64,000 nt of DNA, taken from positions 54,712,001-54,776,000 of the forward strand of contig JAZBRS010000020.1 in the NCBI GenBank assembly GCA_037176725.1, read 5' to 3'. The DNA comes from Posidonia oceanica. Its lineage: Eukaryota; Streptophyta; Magnoliopsida; Alismatales; Posidoniaceae. The position numbers were made by a program, and so were the translations under genes. Positions 1 through 10,500 of this stretch are shown piece by piece. Each line of letters begins with the position of its first letter. Position 1 is the first letter of the stretch. The notes beneath the pieces are model-generated. The model was not told the DNA's origin. It was given only the letters and a program-made list of their open reading frames with translations, and did not search any database.

Positions 1-2
1 AC

Positions 3-791
3 CTTTTCTTCTATTCATTGGAAGGCGAACCCATGGACTGGTTCCTTACCCTCTCCGGAAATAACCTCAGCAGCTTCGACAAGATCAAGAAGTGCTTCTT
101 GACCAAGTATCAACACAAGATCGAGTCGAAGCCAACCTTTTATAACTTGAGTAGGGAGACCATGAAGCCGGGTGAAGAATGGGTCACCTTTGCAAATAGA
201 TGGCGGGAGATGGCTGCCAAATCAGGCCTGGACATCCCGAAAAGACAAGTTATCCAGACATTGATTGCAAACGCTACTAGTCCAATGAAAAGGGGGTTGG
301 CAAATGCCTATTGCCCTTCTGTGACTGCACTCTACGAGGTAGCCGCTTCTGTGAAGGAAAATATGCATGAATTTCAGAAGATAGAAGGCAATACTAAGTC
401 CATTCATCAAGTTGCAAAGCAACGAGATTCTCCTCTTCAAGATTACCGACAGAATGGCAACCACTCTGGAAAAGATGGCAACGCCAGGGGCAACTACCAT
501 CATAAAGCTCCACAACAGCAGTCCAAGAGACCAAAGCGCACAAGCTATCCTCCTATCTCGGTCACGCTGATGGATATGTTTGCAGAAATGATAGAAGCCC
601 AAGCAATTGACCTCCTGCCTCGAAGACCTGAAGGGGCGAACTGCGACAGAAGCAAATATTGCCAGTACCACAGGAGACATGGGCACAATTTAGAAGACTG
701 CTGGGTCTTTAAGGACATTGTCTATGACCTGGTGGATGCAGACGTCTTCAATTGGGATGTATTGATAGAGAGGGTTCGGAGGCGCCATTAA
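3..791 (+). CDS. gag: Ty3/gypsy Gag, 5' end outside the window
   Basis: The frame is open from base 3 and ends at a TAA at 789-791, about 262 residues. Near the N-terminus it reads SLEGEPMDWFLTL, the helix typical of the retrotransposon gag (capsid) domain, followed by a conserved stretch with FANRWREMAAKSG (about residues 60-75). Near the C-terminus YCQYHRRHGHNLEDC is the C-x2-H-type knuckle seen in plant gypsy Gag. Gag packages element RNA in cytoplasmic particles. A stop follows shortly after the knuckle and no protease follows, so this belongs to a deletion derivative or non-autonomous element. It differs clearly from the Gag at 40440-43484, so it is another lineage. The assignment to gypsy is firm; the lineage is not determined. 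Confidence 0.75.
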   Translation, partial: LFFYSLEGEPMDWFLTLSGNNLSSFDKIKKCFLTKYQHKIESKPTFYNLSRETMKPGEEWVTFANRWREMAAKSGLDIPKRQVIQTLIANATSPMKRGLANAYCPSVTALYEVAASVKENMHEFQKIEGNTKSIHQVAKQRDSPLQDYRQNGNHSGKDGNARGNYHHKAPQQQSKRPKRTSYPPISVTLMDMFAEMIEAQAIDLLPRRPEGANCDRSKYCQYHRRHGHNLEDCWVFKDIVYDLVDADVFNWDVLIERVRRRH

Positions 792-958
792 GACTGAAGC
801 CTGCTTCTCAAGAGCCTCTATTGATAGAGGCTACACTAGGGGCATTTCTCCAAAGTGTTGTAAATAGACTTTTCCTTCCTTGTTTTTGTATTTGTTTCTG
901 CTAGAATATACCTAAATAAAATATATTTTCCTTCCATAAAATAAAAATATTAACAAAT
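792..958 (+). other. AT-rich spacer after gag
   Basis: The stretch carries an AATAAA-like signal (cctaaataaaatata) and no coding potential. It joins the gag directly to a scrap of integrase, so most of pol is missing here. Confidence 0.4.
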
Positions 959-1115
959 GAGAAGAAGATTCACCACCCAAGCATGGGAAGTTGAGAACTA
1001 AGTGGGACGGACCATACTTGGTAGTTGAAGCATATCTAGGCAACGCCTATTCTTGGCCAAAAGGATGGCACTGGGCCCGAACATTCCTGAAATGCACTGC
1101 AATAAATGCTACCCT
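959..1115 (+). pseudogene. Integrase C-terminal remnant
   Basis: Reading from about 963, the frame gives KLRTKWDGPYLVVEAYLGNAY, the beta-rich segment near the integrase C-terminus of gypsy elements (family pattern W-x-GPY-x-V). It is followed, with a frame change, by an NAL-x-x-x-x-P-like end. RT, RNase H and the integrase core are absent between the gag above and this point. I infer an internal deletion of pol in the element that carries the gag. Confidence 0.45.
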
Positions 1116-1885
1116 CGAACCGCATGCCGAGCCAATAGAATACCCGTGCTTGTGAACTCACTGTTCCGGAAGCCTAGGAATACTGCTTCTAACCTCATCT
1201 CACAAACACTTTGTGGGAAGGAAGTATCACTGATCCAAACATTGAGACAGAGGCAGACCTTTATGAGTTTCCTTTCCAGTCTTTGAATAAACGAGTCCAC
1301 ATACTTCCTACGAGTTGGACATGCCTTTTGGTAGATGTCCAAAGCCAAGCTTAGAAGCATAAAAGAGGGGTGTGTACCAAAATAAAAAGAAAGGAGTGTG
1401 TCGGTCCATCAAATAAATATCTGTTGGTCGAACACTCAAAATGGGGGTGAGACTACTAAATGCCTACCAAAAGATCAGAGAAAAGAAAAGAAGGCAGCAA
1501 AGAAGCTGTCCATCAAACAAAAGAGAGGGGAAAAGATGGCAACAAAGAAGCTGTCCAAGAAAAGAAGACAGTAAAGAAGCTATCCATGTGTCAAAACTAA
1601 AAATCAGGGATTGAAAAGCGCAGTAGGATTTGACCTTGGGCTGGGAGGGGTAGAATTCTAAATCTCTAGTCAAAGCCTCAGGATAGGTCACTACCTCTTT
1701 CCCCACACCCTGCACTACACATTGAGGTAAGGGGCAGGAACCTAGGTCTAGGGGCAGTTGGGTGCCAAAGCAAGCTTGTAGTATCTTTTGGCTCCAAGAT
1801 TGCATAAGGGACCCAACTATCAAGGTTTTCCCAACCATAAGGTTTCCTATTTCCTAACTCCTTGGAAGATTTTTCTTCTCCCAGA
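1116..1885. other. Non-coding 3' region of the gag-only element
   Basis: I see no credible gene. A purine-rich segment at about 1485-1590 repeats the phrase aaagaagct(g/a)tcc three times. This is probably the untranslated 3' part of the element above. Confidence 0.35.
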
Positions 1886-2200
1886 AAATCCAATAAAAAA
1901 ATATAAAACCAAAATCCAAAAAAAAATGATAAAACCAAAAATCCAAAAAAATCATAAAGCCAAAAATCCAAAAAAAAATTATAAAACCAAAGATCCAAAA
2001 AAAATCATAGAACCAAAAATCCAAAAACAAAAAATGAAAAAAAAATCCAAAAGAAATCATAGAACCAAAAATCCAAAAAAAAAGATAAAACCAAAAATCC
2101 AAAAAATGATAAAACAAAAAATCCAAAAGATGATAAAGCCAAAAAAAACCAAAAAAAGGATAAATCCAAAAAATGAGCAAAAGATAAAAAATCTAAAAAT
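1886..2200. repeat. AT-rich tandem repeat, about 20-bp unit
   Basis: Imperfect repeats of aaaaccaaaaatccaaaaaa(tgat) follow one another about a dozen times. The long Lys-rich and Phe-rich open frames here are products of this low-complexity sequence and not genes. Confidence 0.8.
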
Positions 2201-3364
2201 AGAGAGTAAGGTAAAATCTACCCAACCAACATCACTTCATGAAACTGATAACAAATCTGGCCAATGATAAAAAATCTAGGGCATTAGCGACCTCGTGTTG
2301 CATTCTGACTTCTCTTATTCAGGACGGTCACTTGGTATCCGCTTACGAGGCGACGTTGGGATCTCAAGAAGAGACAACCCCTCGTTAAGCATACCATTTT
2401 CATTTAGACAAAAAATTTGAGGCCAGATTTATTATCCTTCGCCTAAGTTTATTTCATACAATATATGTACATATTTATTTATTATTCTCCTTGGACTAGG
2501 GGCAAGGGGCACCCTAGATGGTCTAATATGTTCTTTTTCAAAGTTTCTCTGCAGAAAACTACTGATATATATTGGACGTTGCAAAACAATGCGTCGTACA
2601 TTGAACGCAATCTATTCTGGAGTCCAACGCAGTAAAAAAAGAAAAAAATAAATAAGAGTTGATTGGACGCAATCCGTTCTAGCGTCCTATGTTGGACGCA
2701 TTGACAGTTGCATCCAACGCTTTTTAGCAACTTAAGTTGCTGAACTTCGCTCATGGCCCTCCAAATCCGTGGACAAAATGCCAAACCAATTTCTACCAGT
2801 TCTAGAGGCTTCTAGAAGTTGAAATACACGTGTGGACATTGGTTTCTTATTTTTTGGACCTCCAGGCTATCCAGAATCACCTGTTATAGTTTACATTAAG
2901 TTATTAACTTGTTAAAGCACCAACGGTCACGAAATTCAGAATTAAAGCTCGCAGGTGAAAATTTTCTTCATAACTCTGTCATTTGCATATTATTACACGT
3001 AATTAGGCTTGTTTCAAGTTAAATTGAATTAAAGCCATTATTTGGAGGTGCTCCCTCGTTATTGGTTATTTTAGTTCATTTTCAACTTAGAGAAAGGTAA
3101 AGAAAAAAAGAAAACATTTGACAAGTTTGCTAAGTGCACAGAAAATCTTTATCATTTATAAATTTGAGTTTTCTACAATATCACCGGGACATACCCCTGA
3201 GGTACAAGTGCTGAAAAGAAAAAAGAAAACAACAGCAGCTACGGGGCACTGTCCCCCTCACCCTCGGGAGCTGAAGGAGGAACTGAAGGAGGAGCCGAAG
3301 AAGGAACTGTAGGAGGCCAAACCGGTTGACGTATTGAACCGTCTGAAGAGGCTTGGAACGTAAC
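2201..3364. other. Non-coding region with TTGGACGC hairpin motifs
   Basis: No gene is recognisable. At 2565-2735 the motif ttggacgc/gcgtccaa or close variants recur several times (for example attggacgttgc, agtccaacgcag, gttggacgcattg, catccaacgc), resembling the hairpin modules in the large LTRs elsewhere in the window. The sequence may be part of an old LTR, but I could not find its ends. Confidence 0.35.
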
Positions 3365-4842
3365 CTAAGACCCCCCACCTGGTGGACGACGGCTGCCGGA
3401 GCGATGCCTCGACATGGACAACGGAGGAAGAGGGACTGGGCGACCGGTGGCAAGACTACCGTGCACGGCCTTGGTTCGGTAATGCATCACCTCGCCCTCA
3501 AGCTGAGCTGCCATGCCACGGCTCCTTGGTAGATCCTGCAAGAAGGGACCGAAAAGAAACAGCAACCCATGAGCATAAGCAGAAATATGAATTTAAAAGA
3601 AGAAGGGCAAGTTATACCTCATGAGCCACCTCCAGCTGCCTCCTCAACTTGGCAATCTCTACAGCTGAATCAGTCGCCAGTGGGGGTTGCTACTACGCAG
3701 CAAGCTGGGCAATCTCAACCGCCCTCTCCTCAGCAAGCTGGCGAGCAGATCCCAAGTCACTAACAACAGCCTGTACCGACTGCTCCAGCTCCTGAACTCG
3801 AGCAAGCTGGGAAGCCTTGTCACTGGCTCGAAAAGACAGCTCCCTCTGAAGATCATCAATCTACAAAAGCCAGAACCATAGTCAGAGTTGAACAAGAAAT
3901 ATAAAAGGAAAATACACTCCTATACTTACCGTACTCTAAAGGCAGGAAATCTCCTTGGTAAGATCCGGTGGAGGGGCAGAGTTGGTCAAGGGTTGCAAAA
4001 GCAAAGAAGGCGTGATTAGCACAGTTTTCAAGACAAACAACTATGCTATAAAAATAAAAATAAATGCAAACTTGAGAAGCAGAGGCTCGTAGATGCTCAA
4101 CCTCCTTGGTCAGCTCAGCAACACGCCTCACCTCGTCAGTAGTCCTCAGCTGCAAGGGGCAAGGTCCAAACAAGTTAGCTGTCAAGAAATGTAAGCAATA
4201 CAAATTGAAACATAAAGCTAAATACTCACCGCTATCTCCATTTGTATCCTATGAGAGTGGACGGACTCCCGCAACTCGCCCATGGTCATCGCTGCCACAT
4301 CAGGAGTGGTGTCACCCATGGGAAGGTTTGACCACAGCTCGCCCGACTGATCTGTTGGAAGTGGCAGTGGTTCCAGCAGTGGAGCCAGATGTCCCGGTCG
4401 AAAACAGCTCGGTCCCGAGCTATCTCGGGGACATCCTCGTGCTCCCCCTCGGCGTATGGACGCCAGATCACCTGAAAAGCAAACAGGGAATCAGTAAACC
4501 AAAAGAAAAATAATATATCAGCAGGGGCATATGAAAAGAAGATTACCTGGGCAAGAACTAGCATCTCAAAGAAGAGATGCCCTACATAGCGATGGCCGGC
4601 GATCGCCTCAGGTGCATGATCTGCCTCGCTCCAGTATAGTTCCCGCGGGAAGGGCATCCCGGCTTCGGGAACTAAAGGTGGGATAGGCCTCATGAACGTG
4701 AAGTGGTCCCATACCCACATCTGCAAGTAAAAAAAAAAGCAAATCATTAGTCGAGCATGCAAAGTAAAGAATATTTGAAGCTTAAATAAGCAGGGAAAGT
4801 TTAATAAAAGTTGGTTTGAATGTCTACCGAAAATCATTTACC
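3365..4842 (-). pseudogene. Plant-mobile-domain-like gene remnant with introns
   Basis: On the minus strand, exon-like blocks are bounded by good GT-AG sites. One runs from about 4722 down to 4547 (begins after tttacttgcag, ends CCCAG|GTAATC) and encodes WVWDHFTFMRP and an HLFFEMLVLAQ helix. The next, about 4478-4230, encodes VIWRPYAEGE (acceptor gcttttcag, donor GCG|GTGAGT) with a frame change inside it. Short coiled-coil exons follow (about 4151-4075; about 3860-3610, with LARVQELEQ and AKLRRQLEV). A last exon starts after tcttgcag near 3542. The W-W-RP and VxWRPY signatures resemble plant mobile domain (PMD/MAIN-like) proteins, which are linked to transposons. A TAG-TAG pair, a TAG in another exon and the frame change indicate a pseudogene. 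The 5' end is cut near 4842, where copia sequence begins. Confidence 0.5.
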
Positions 4843-5083
4843 TGTTGATAATGCTCTTGCTTTTATTACTTATATTACTTTGGATTTATGCCTTCTATTC
4901 TTTTTGCTTATGACAAAAAGGGGGAGAAGAATAGGATAGGTTTTCCAAAGCTATGTTTTTGAGCTTATCATGCTATTATAAGATAAGAGGGGGTGCATTC
5001 AGATTTTATTGACATATATTTATGCATATTCCAAGGGGGAGCCCATTCTATAACTTTATATATTTATGGTTTTGTCATCATAA

Positions 5084-5096
5084 AAAAGGAGGAGAT
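5084..5096 (+). promoter_or_regulatory. Polypurine tract of the copia element
   Basis: The run aaaaggaggagat lies immediately before the TGTTGGC start of the LTR and would prime plus-strand DNA synthesis. Confidence 0.6.
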
Positions 5097-6142
5097 TGTT
5101 GGCAAAATTGCCTCATCTCGGTTTTGATGATAACAAAATAATTTGTGTTCTAATCCTTCTTATTAGGTTAAGAAAGTGTTCTTATAGACCTTAAAAAAGA
5201 AGAAGGCAAAATGGCTCATGGAGCTTCAATGAAGACATGAAGACTTGTGTTCAACTCTAAATATGTAACTTTTGTATTATGTTTGAGTTGTAATATATCT
5301 TTTGTAAAATCCCCAAGAATCATGAAAGAGTGACCTAGTTAACCCTAGAGTACCCTAGGTTAGAAGCATTTAGGTCCATGAGCAAGTGGTTTGAGAAAAT
5401 TTGCAAAAAGCTTTATGGAAATTGTGAAATGCAAAATTTTACGGTCTACCGAATTGGTCGTATTTGCTATAACAATCTGAGCTAAAATGGCATACCGAAA
5501 AAATTCGGTTTACCGTTTGACTAGCCGTTTGTGAACATTGAAAGAGCCGTTAGAGACAAATATTTACCCATGTTTTCTTATAAATAGGACCCCCATTCAT
5601 CACATAGACAACACACATCATATAGAGCTTCAAGTCACATCATTTTCCAAGCATTCCACTCCTATTTTGTTAGAAAGATTCCCAAAGCAAGAGAGATACA
5701 TTCCCATCCTTTCCACCTTGCCAAAAGAGTTTTGGGAGATATAGAAAAGAGTCAATAGAGTTGTAATCTTCAGTTTTCTTGTGTGAGTTCTTCTCCAGGA
5801 GCGAGAAGGGTTACCGCGGTTTTTACGGGAGCTTGGCGTGGTCTCGTCAAGGTGTACGGCAAGATCTTGGCCCGAAACAAGATCAAAGTTAAGTTAACTC
5901 TTGAGGGGATTTCTCGGGGAGTGGACTAGGCTGGGGAGGCTCAACCACTATAAAATTACTTGTGTATATTTTCATTGCCTCTCATCCCCTTCTATGCATG
6001 TTTTAGTTTAAACATTCAAATCCATATCTCCATATTTCATTTACTTGCTAATTTGCTTAAAATAGTTAAAGAGAATTTAAAATCCACACTTATCCTTTAA
6101 ATCACTATTCACCCCTCTCTAGTGAAGCCTAGAATCCTAACA
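5097..6142 (+). repeat. Copia LTR, 1,046 bp
   Basis: The repeat begins TGTTGGCAAAATTG and ends AGAATCCTAACA, giving TG...CA ends. A TATAAATA box at 5579-5586 fits a promoter. The LTR holds a module of short inverted repeats (ACCGAA/TTCGGT) at about 5437-5525 that shares 19 bases with the unrelated solo LTR at 50844-52985. Only this 3' copy lies in the window, so LTR divergence cannot be measured. Confidence 0.7.
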
Positions 6143-7128
6143 GCTAGGTCCCAGCCAGAGCCCTCATGGCCTTCCTAGCAACATTCCCAATTCCCCCACC
6201 ATCCAGTAAACATTCCAGTAGCCCTCTAGAGCTCACATCTCATGCTCCCCTAGTTGTTAACTTGACCAGGGATACTCATCACGTGCCATATGACTACGCC
6301 ACAGAGATGTGTGTGGAAATCAAGTGGTTGGGGAGGGTTTACAAGCCTGCAGCACTGGTAGCCAAGCCTAGCCGTCCAGAGCCTGCTCTACCCCCACCAG
6401 CAAGCCAACCCTCTGGTCCCACCATAGAAGAACCCTTTGCCAAAGCCACCCCTTCCACCACCAAAAAGGACCAACCCACGGCCGACATCACTGCCCAACT
6501 CAAAAAAGTCACGGCCGACATATCCATTTGGGACCTTATCCACACATCCTCTGAACACCGAGAGGCTTTCCTCCGTGTGTTCCATGCCGCACACGTGTCC
6601 CCAACCATTGAGCCAACAACCCTTGAAAGCATGGTGGGCATGATCGCGGTTCCCCTGGTCATCTTTTTTTCAAGTGATGAGCTGCCTCTGGCGGGAATCA
6701 ATCATGACCAACCACTTTTCATCACGGTGCAGTTCAATAACTTCCGCGTTCCCTAGACGCTAGTTGATAATGGCGCAGGCCTTAACATCTGCCCCTTGTG
6801 CATAGCAAGTAAACTCGGATTCAAGGCCGAGGATATCATGCCAGCCACAAAAGGAATGATGACTTATGACAACACACACTATGCCTCCTTGGGGATTCTG
6901 ATTATTCCCCTTACTATTGGCCTGGTCGTATTCGATGTGGAATTCTACATCGTCGACTTGGAACCCACCTTCAACCTTCTGCTTGGGCGCCATTGGTTGC
7001 ACAAGCATCAAGTCATCCCCTCGACCCTCCACCACATGATCAAGTTCCGTTGGGGCGACGACGTTGTTGTAGTCATGGCAGAGAACTTCGACAAGGAGCG
7101 AGTCGAGGCAGTTTCTTCCGTGTCTTAG
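6143..7128 (+). pseudogene. Gag C-terminus and aspartic protease, degenerate (copy 1)
   Basis: Readable from 6166, the sequence matches the Gag C-terminal region of copy 2 (both have a conserved YATEMC(V/A)E segment) and continues in frame through SIWDLIHTSSEHREAFLRVF into the protease. At the site where copy 2 has a UAG between gag and PR (about 6601), this copy has a sense codon (CCA). The protease active-site loop at 6760-6795 reads LVDNGAGLNICP; the DNG triad replaces the more common D-S/T-G. A TAG at 6754-6756 precedes it and another ends the frame at 7126-7128. The enzyme would cleave the Gag-Pol polyprotein in particles, but it is not producible here. Confidence 0.75.
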
Positions 7129-8560
7129 CAGACTGTCTAGTTTGATCCCAAGCCTTTCGACACTTTGTACCGCGTTAATCGATTTGAACCGGTTAAATAC
7201 ATCCCCGATCTTAAGCATGTCAGTTGCTTGGCCGTTCACAGCAACCCTTTTCGGATGGTCGAGAACCTCTGTCATAGGTGGGGCTATGAGAAGGGAACAC
7301 CACTTGGGTGATACGGCCAAGGGATCGCTGAGCCGATCGTGGCCGAAGAGCGAAGAGACTTCGAATGTCTCGGATACGACTGGCCGCTCCACAAAGATGG
7401 ACGCCTGCGCTCAAGGAATCAGCAGATTGTCATCCCTCGGGTTCTCACTAACTTCACCAGTGCAGGTCTCCTCGATCCAAACAAAAGTCAAGCTGCAGCA
7501 CATCAAGCATTGTGCTAGAGTCCCCCACTACCGACAAAGGGGTGGGTTTGTATTGAAGAATACTATTCTGATAAGGAAGAGTCTGAAGCATAGGCAGTTT
7601 GGACCGACAGGGAGGTCCAGGGACATCCAACAGCTCCCACAATTCCACTACTGCTCCTGTCAGTCACAGCAACAACCTTGTCAGCACACTCGCCAGTTGC
7701 ACCCTTGGCCAGTATGTTTGCATCCCTGATCGCCACAGCACCGTAGTCAGTCGCGCCAGAAGATCAGCCAATCATTCAGTCAGCACAGCCGGTGGCAGGA
7801 CAGACACCAGTCAGTAGTACCGTTAACAGCTAGAGGCCAAGCAAGGGTCTCAAGAGGTAGGTAGTGCCTACTATGTCGACTTGCCCTCAGATGAGGAGGA
7901 AGGAGCAACTACAGAGGCTTAGGTAGACAACCTGCTTGGAGACTTGGAACTATTGTTCCAAGAGCAGCTTGCAGCACTGGCGGAAGACGCCGCAGAACAA
8001 CAGGCGGTAAAGAAAGGGAAAGCCGTGGTCAGGGATCCCTCCCAGCAGGAAGACCATCCATCTATCATGGTCTTAGAAGAAGAATCAGCAACAACCCCCA
8101 CTAGACCAGTTGAGTTAATCACTCTGCAGCCGGGAGGCGGGTTTAGATGGTTTGTACAGCACATGCCCCGCTCACGCAGTGCAGAAGGTGGCAATAAGTA
8201 GATCAGTCATCTAGAGCACAGTCGCCAATCTGACATACCCCCCGCAAGTACATCAGAAGATGCAGAGGAGGAGGCAGCAACAGCTACGACAGTAGCAGTA
8301 GTAGCCCGAGCAGTGGTAGCAGCGGCAGAACAGGTAGAAAAGCCAGATCAATCGGTGAGTCTGGAGATCGCCAGAACAGAGGTCGCACACTGAGCCTATA
8401 GGAACACTAGAGTGAGTGTGACCATTCTGAGGCGTCATCAGGGCCAGGAAGCGGAATGCATCCACTCCTTCGATATCACAGACCCAACCTTCGAGAAGGA
8501 GATCCTCTCAGAAGGACGATGTAGACATAGATGAGAATGATGAACCACCACCTAAGTTCC
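7129..8560 (+). pseudogene. PR-RT spacer region of pol, degenerate (copy 1)
   Basis: This corresponds to the long spacer between PR and RT in copy 2. It shares the FRMVENLCHRWGY-like segment (about 7250-7290) and an acidic segment near 7890-8200 with QEDH(P/A)SIMVLE and ELITLQPGG. Several stops and frame changes interrupt it. In Ogre elements this region is known to contain an intron; I cannot show splicing here. Confidence 0.6.
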
Positions 8561-9440
8561 AGCCCTACGATGACGACCCAAAGGGCCCTAACCTCCACGT
8601 CGAAGAAGAAACGGAGGTTATCAACATTGGCACATTCGAGGAGGTCAAAGAGGTCCGCATCAGTACCAAACTGTCACCCCAGGCCAGAGCAGAATTCTTA
8701 GCTTTCCTCAAGGAATATGCAAATGTCTTTGCCTGGAGTTATGATGACATGGTCGGCCTCGACGTCGAGATAGTTGTACATACTCTGCCATTGAAGCCAG
8801 ATGCAAAGCCGGTGAAGCAGAAGCTCAGGAGATGGCGACCACAATGGCTACTCAAGGTCAAAGAAGAAATTATGAAGCAGCATAATGTCAACTTCCTCAA
8901 GGTCGTCCTATATCCAGAATGGCTGGCGAATGTTGTGCCAGTGCCAAAGAAAGACGTCCGAGTCCGCATGTGCATCGACTATAGAGATCTAAACAAGGCG
9001 AGTCCCAAGGACGACTTCCCGCTATCGCACATTGACGCCCTGGTCGACAACACAGCGGGCCACAAAATGCTCTCCTTCATGGACGACTTCTCCGACTACA
9101 ACCAGATTAGAATGGCAGAAGAAGATATGGAAAAGACATCCTTCATCACCCCTTGGGAAGTCTTCTGCTATCAAGTAATGCCGTTCGGGCTCAAGAATGT
9201 GGGGGCAACTTATCAAAGGGCCATGACAGCGCTGTTCCATGATCTCATGCACTAAGAAGTCGAGGTCTATGTGGACAATATGATTGTCAAGTCCAAGGAG
9301 CCCGAGGATCACCTCGCTTACCTGAAGAAGCTCTTCGATCGCTTGAGGCAATACATGCTCTGCCTCAACCCCAACAAGTGTGCATTCTGAGTATCTTCCG
9401 GAAAGCTCCTCGGTTACATCATCAGCTAACGGGGAATTTG
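8561..9440 (+). pseudogene. Reverse transcriptase, degenerate (copy 1)
   Basis: The frame runs from LHVEEETEVINIG (about 8580) through VGLDVEIVVH, KPVKQKLRRWRP, IDYRDLNKASPKDDFPL and FMDDFSDYNQI to MPFGLKNVGATYQRAM. A TAA at 9253-9255 stands where copy 2 has Gln. The catalytic motif at 9268-9279 reads YVDN instead of YVDD, which removes an essential metal-binding Asp. Near 9385-9440 there are further stops and an in-frame loss of about 66 bases compared with copy 2 (the segment after LLGYI). It would copy element RNA into DNA if intact. Confidence 0.85.
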
Positions 9441-10080
9441 AGGGCTGTTGGGACGATTGCAGTACATCAGTCAGTTCATAGTGCAGCTCACTCCCATATG
9501 CAAACCGATTTTCAAGTTCCTAAGGAAAAATGCACAGATCAATTGGAGCGACGAGTGCCAGGCTGCATTTGACAAGATCAAGCAGCTCCTTATCAAGCCT
9601 CCGGTCCTGGTCCCCCCTACGCCAGGGCGACCTCTGCTCCTATACCTCTCTATCATGCAGCATTCCATGGGTGCAGTCTTGGGCCAACATGATAAATTAG
9701 GCAGAAAGGAACGAGTCATCTACTACCTGAGCAAAAAATTTTGTGACTGCAAATCTAGGTACAACACCATAGAGAAAGTCTGCTTATCCCTTGTCTAGGT
9801 GGCATAACGGCTGCGGCACTACATGATGGAATACCCAATCCTGCTCCTGTGCCGACATGACCCGATGAAGTGTCTCTTCCAGAAGCCAGCCATGGTAGGA
9901 AGATGCATCAAGTGGCATGTGTTGCTGTCCTAGTATGACATCACCTTCGTGACGCAGAAGTCAATGAAGAGGCAGGCCATGGTGGACAACTTGGCTGACT
10001 TTCCACTGCCTGAGTACCAGCCTCTGTAGACACAATTCCTTGATGAGGACATCCTGTTCGCCATGGAGGATTCTGAGCAG
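9441..10080 (+). pseudogene. RNase H (RT-linked), degenerate (copy 1)
   Basis: After LLGRLQYISQF the sequence matches the RT thumb/connection and the first RNase H domain of copy 2, with PPVLVPPTPGRPLLLYLS and AVLGQHDKLGRKERVIYYLSK. A TAG at 9796-9798 follows CLSLV at exactly the site where copy 2 also has TAG; Trp is usual there in the family. Another stop lies at 10027-10029. The domain removes the RNA strand during reverse transcription. Confidence 0.75.
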
Positions 10081-10500
10081 AAGGACCCTGAAAACAAGCA
10101 GCAGTGGCAGCTGTACTTTGATGGTGCCGTCAACAGAAGAGGCTAAGGTGTAGGTGCAGTATTGGCAATGCCGCAGGGACAGCTGATCTCTTTTGCAAGG
10201 AAGCTAACTTTTGATTGCACCAACAACGAGGCAGAATATGAAGCGTGCATCCAAGGACTGAGAGTCGCACTCGACCATGAGGTACGGAAGCTGCATGTGT
10301 ACGGCGATGCAATGTTGGTGATCTCCTTGGTAAACGGTGACTGGAAGACAAAGGATCCAAAGCTTGTAAGATATCATGAACATCTATTGAAGCTCATTGA
10401 GGAGTTTTAGAACGTCCGCTTCATGTTCATGAACAGAGCAAGGAACGCATATGCAGATGCGCTGGCAACCTTGGCATCCTGGCTCAGCATACCTGAAAAC
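10081..10500 (+). pseudogene. Second, archaeal-type RNase H (aRNH), degenerate (copy 1)
   Basis: The readable catalytic blocks are LYFDGAVNRRG (with a stop after it at 10144-10146), NNEAEYEACIQGL, VYGDAMLVI and NAYADALATLASW, which give the D-E-D-D set of RNase H. A second RNase H after the RT-linked one is a hallmark of the Tat lineage. A TAG at 10408-10410 breaks the frame between the third and fourth blocks. Confidence 0.75.

Larger units (their letters stand above)
4843..6142 (+). mobile_element. 3' end of a Ty1/copia element (UTR, PPT and LTR)
   Basis: Phrases such as gacaaaaagggggagaa and a purine tract directly before an LTR beginning TGTTGGC are typical of the 3' end of Ty1/copia elements. 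No copia coding sequence is present, so the element is truncated on its left. Its right end abuts the middle of a gypsy gag (copy 1). The left edge at about 4843 is approximate. Confidence 0.65.

Noticed and set aside
1788..2267. 159-residue Lys-rich protein
   Set aside because: It is the translation of the AT-rich tandem repeat, and the opposite strand gives an equally long Phe-rich frame.
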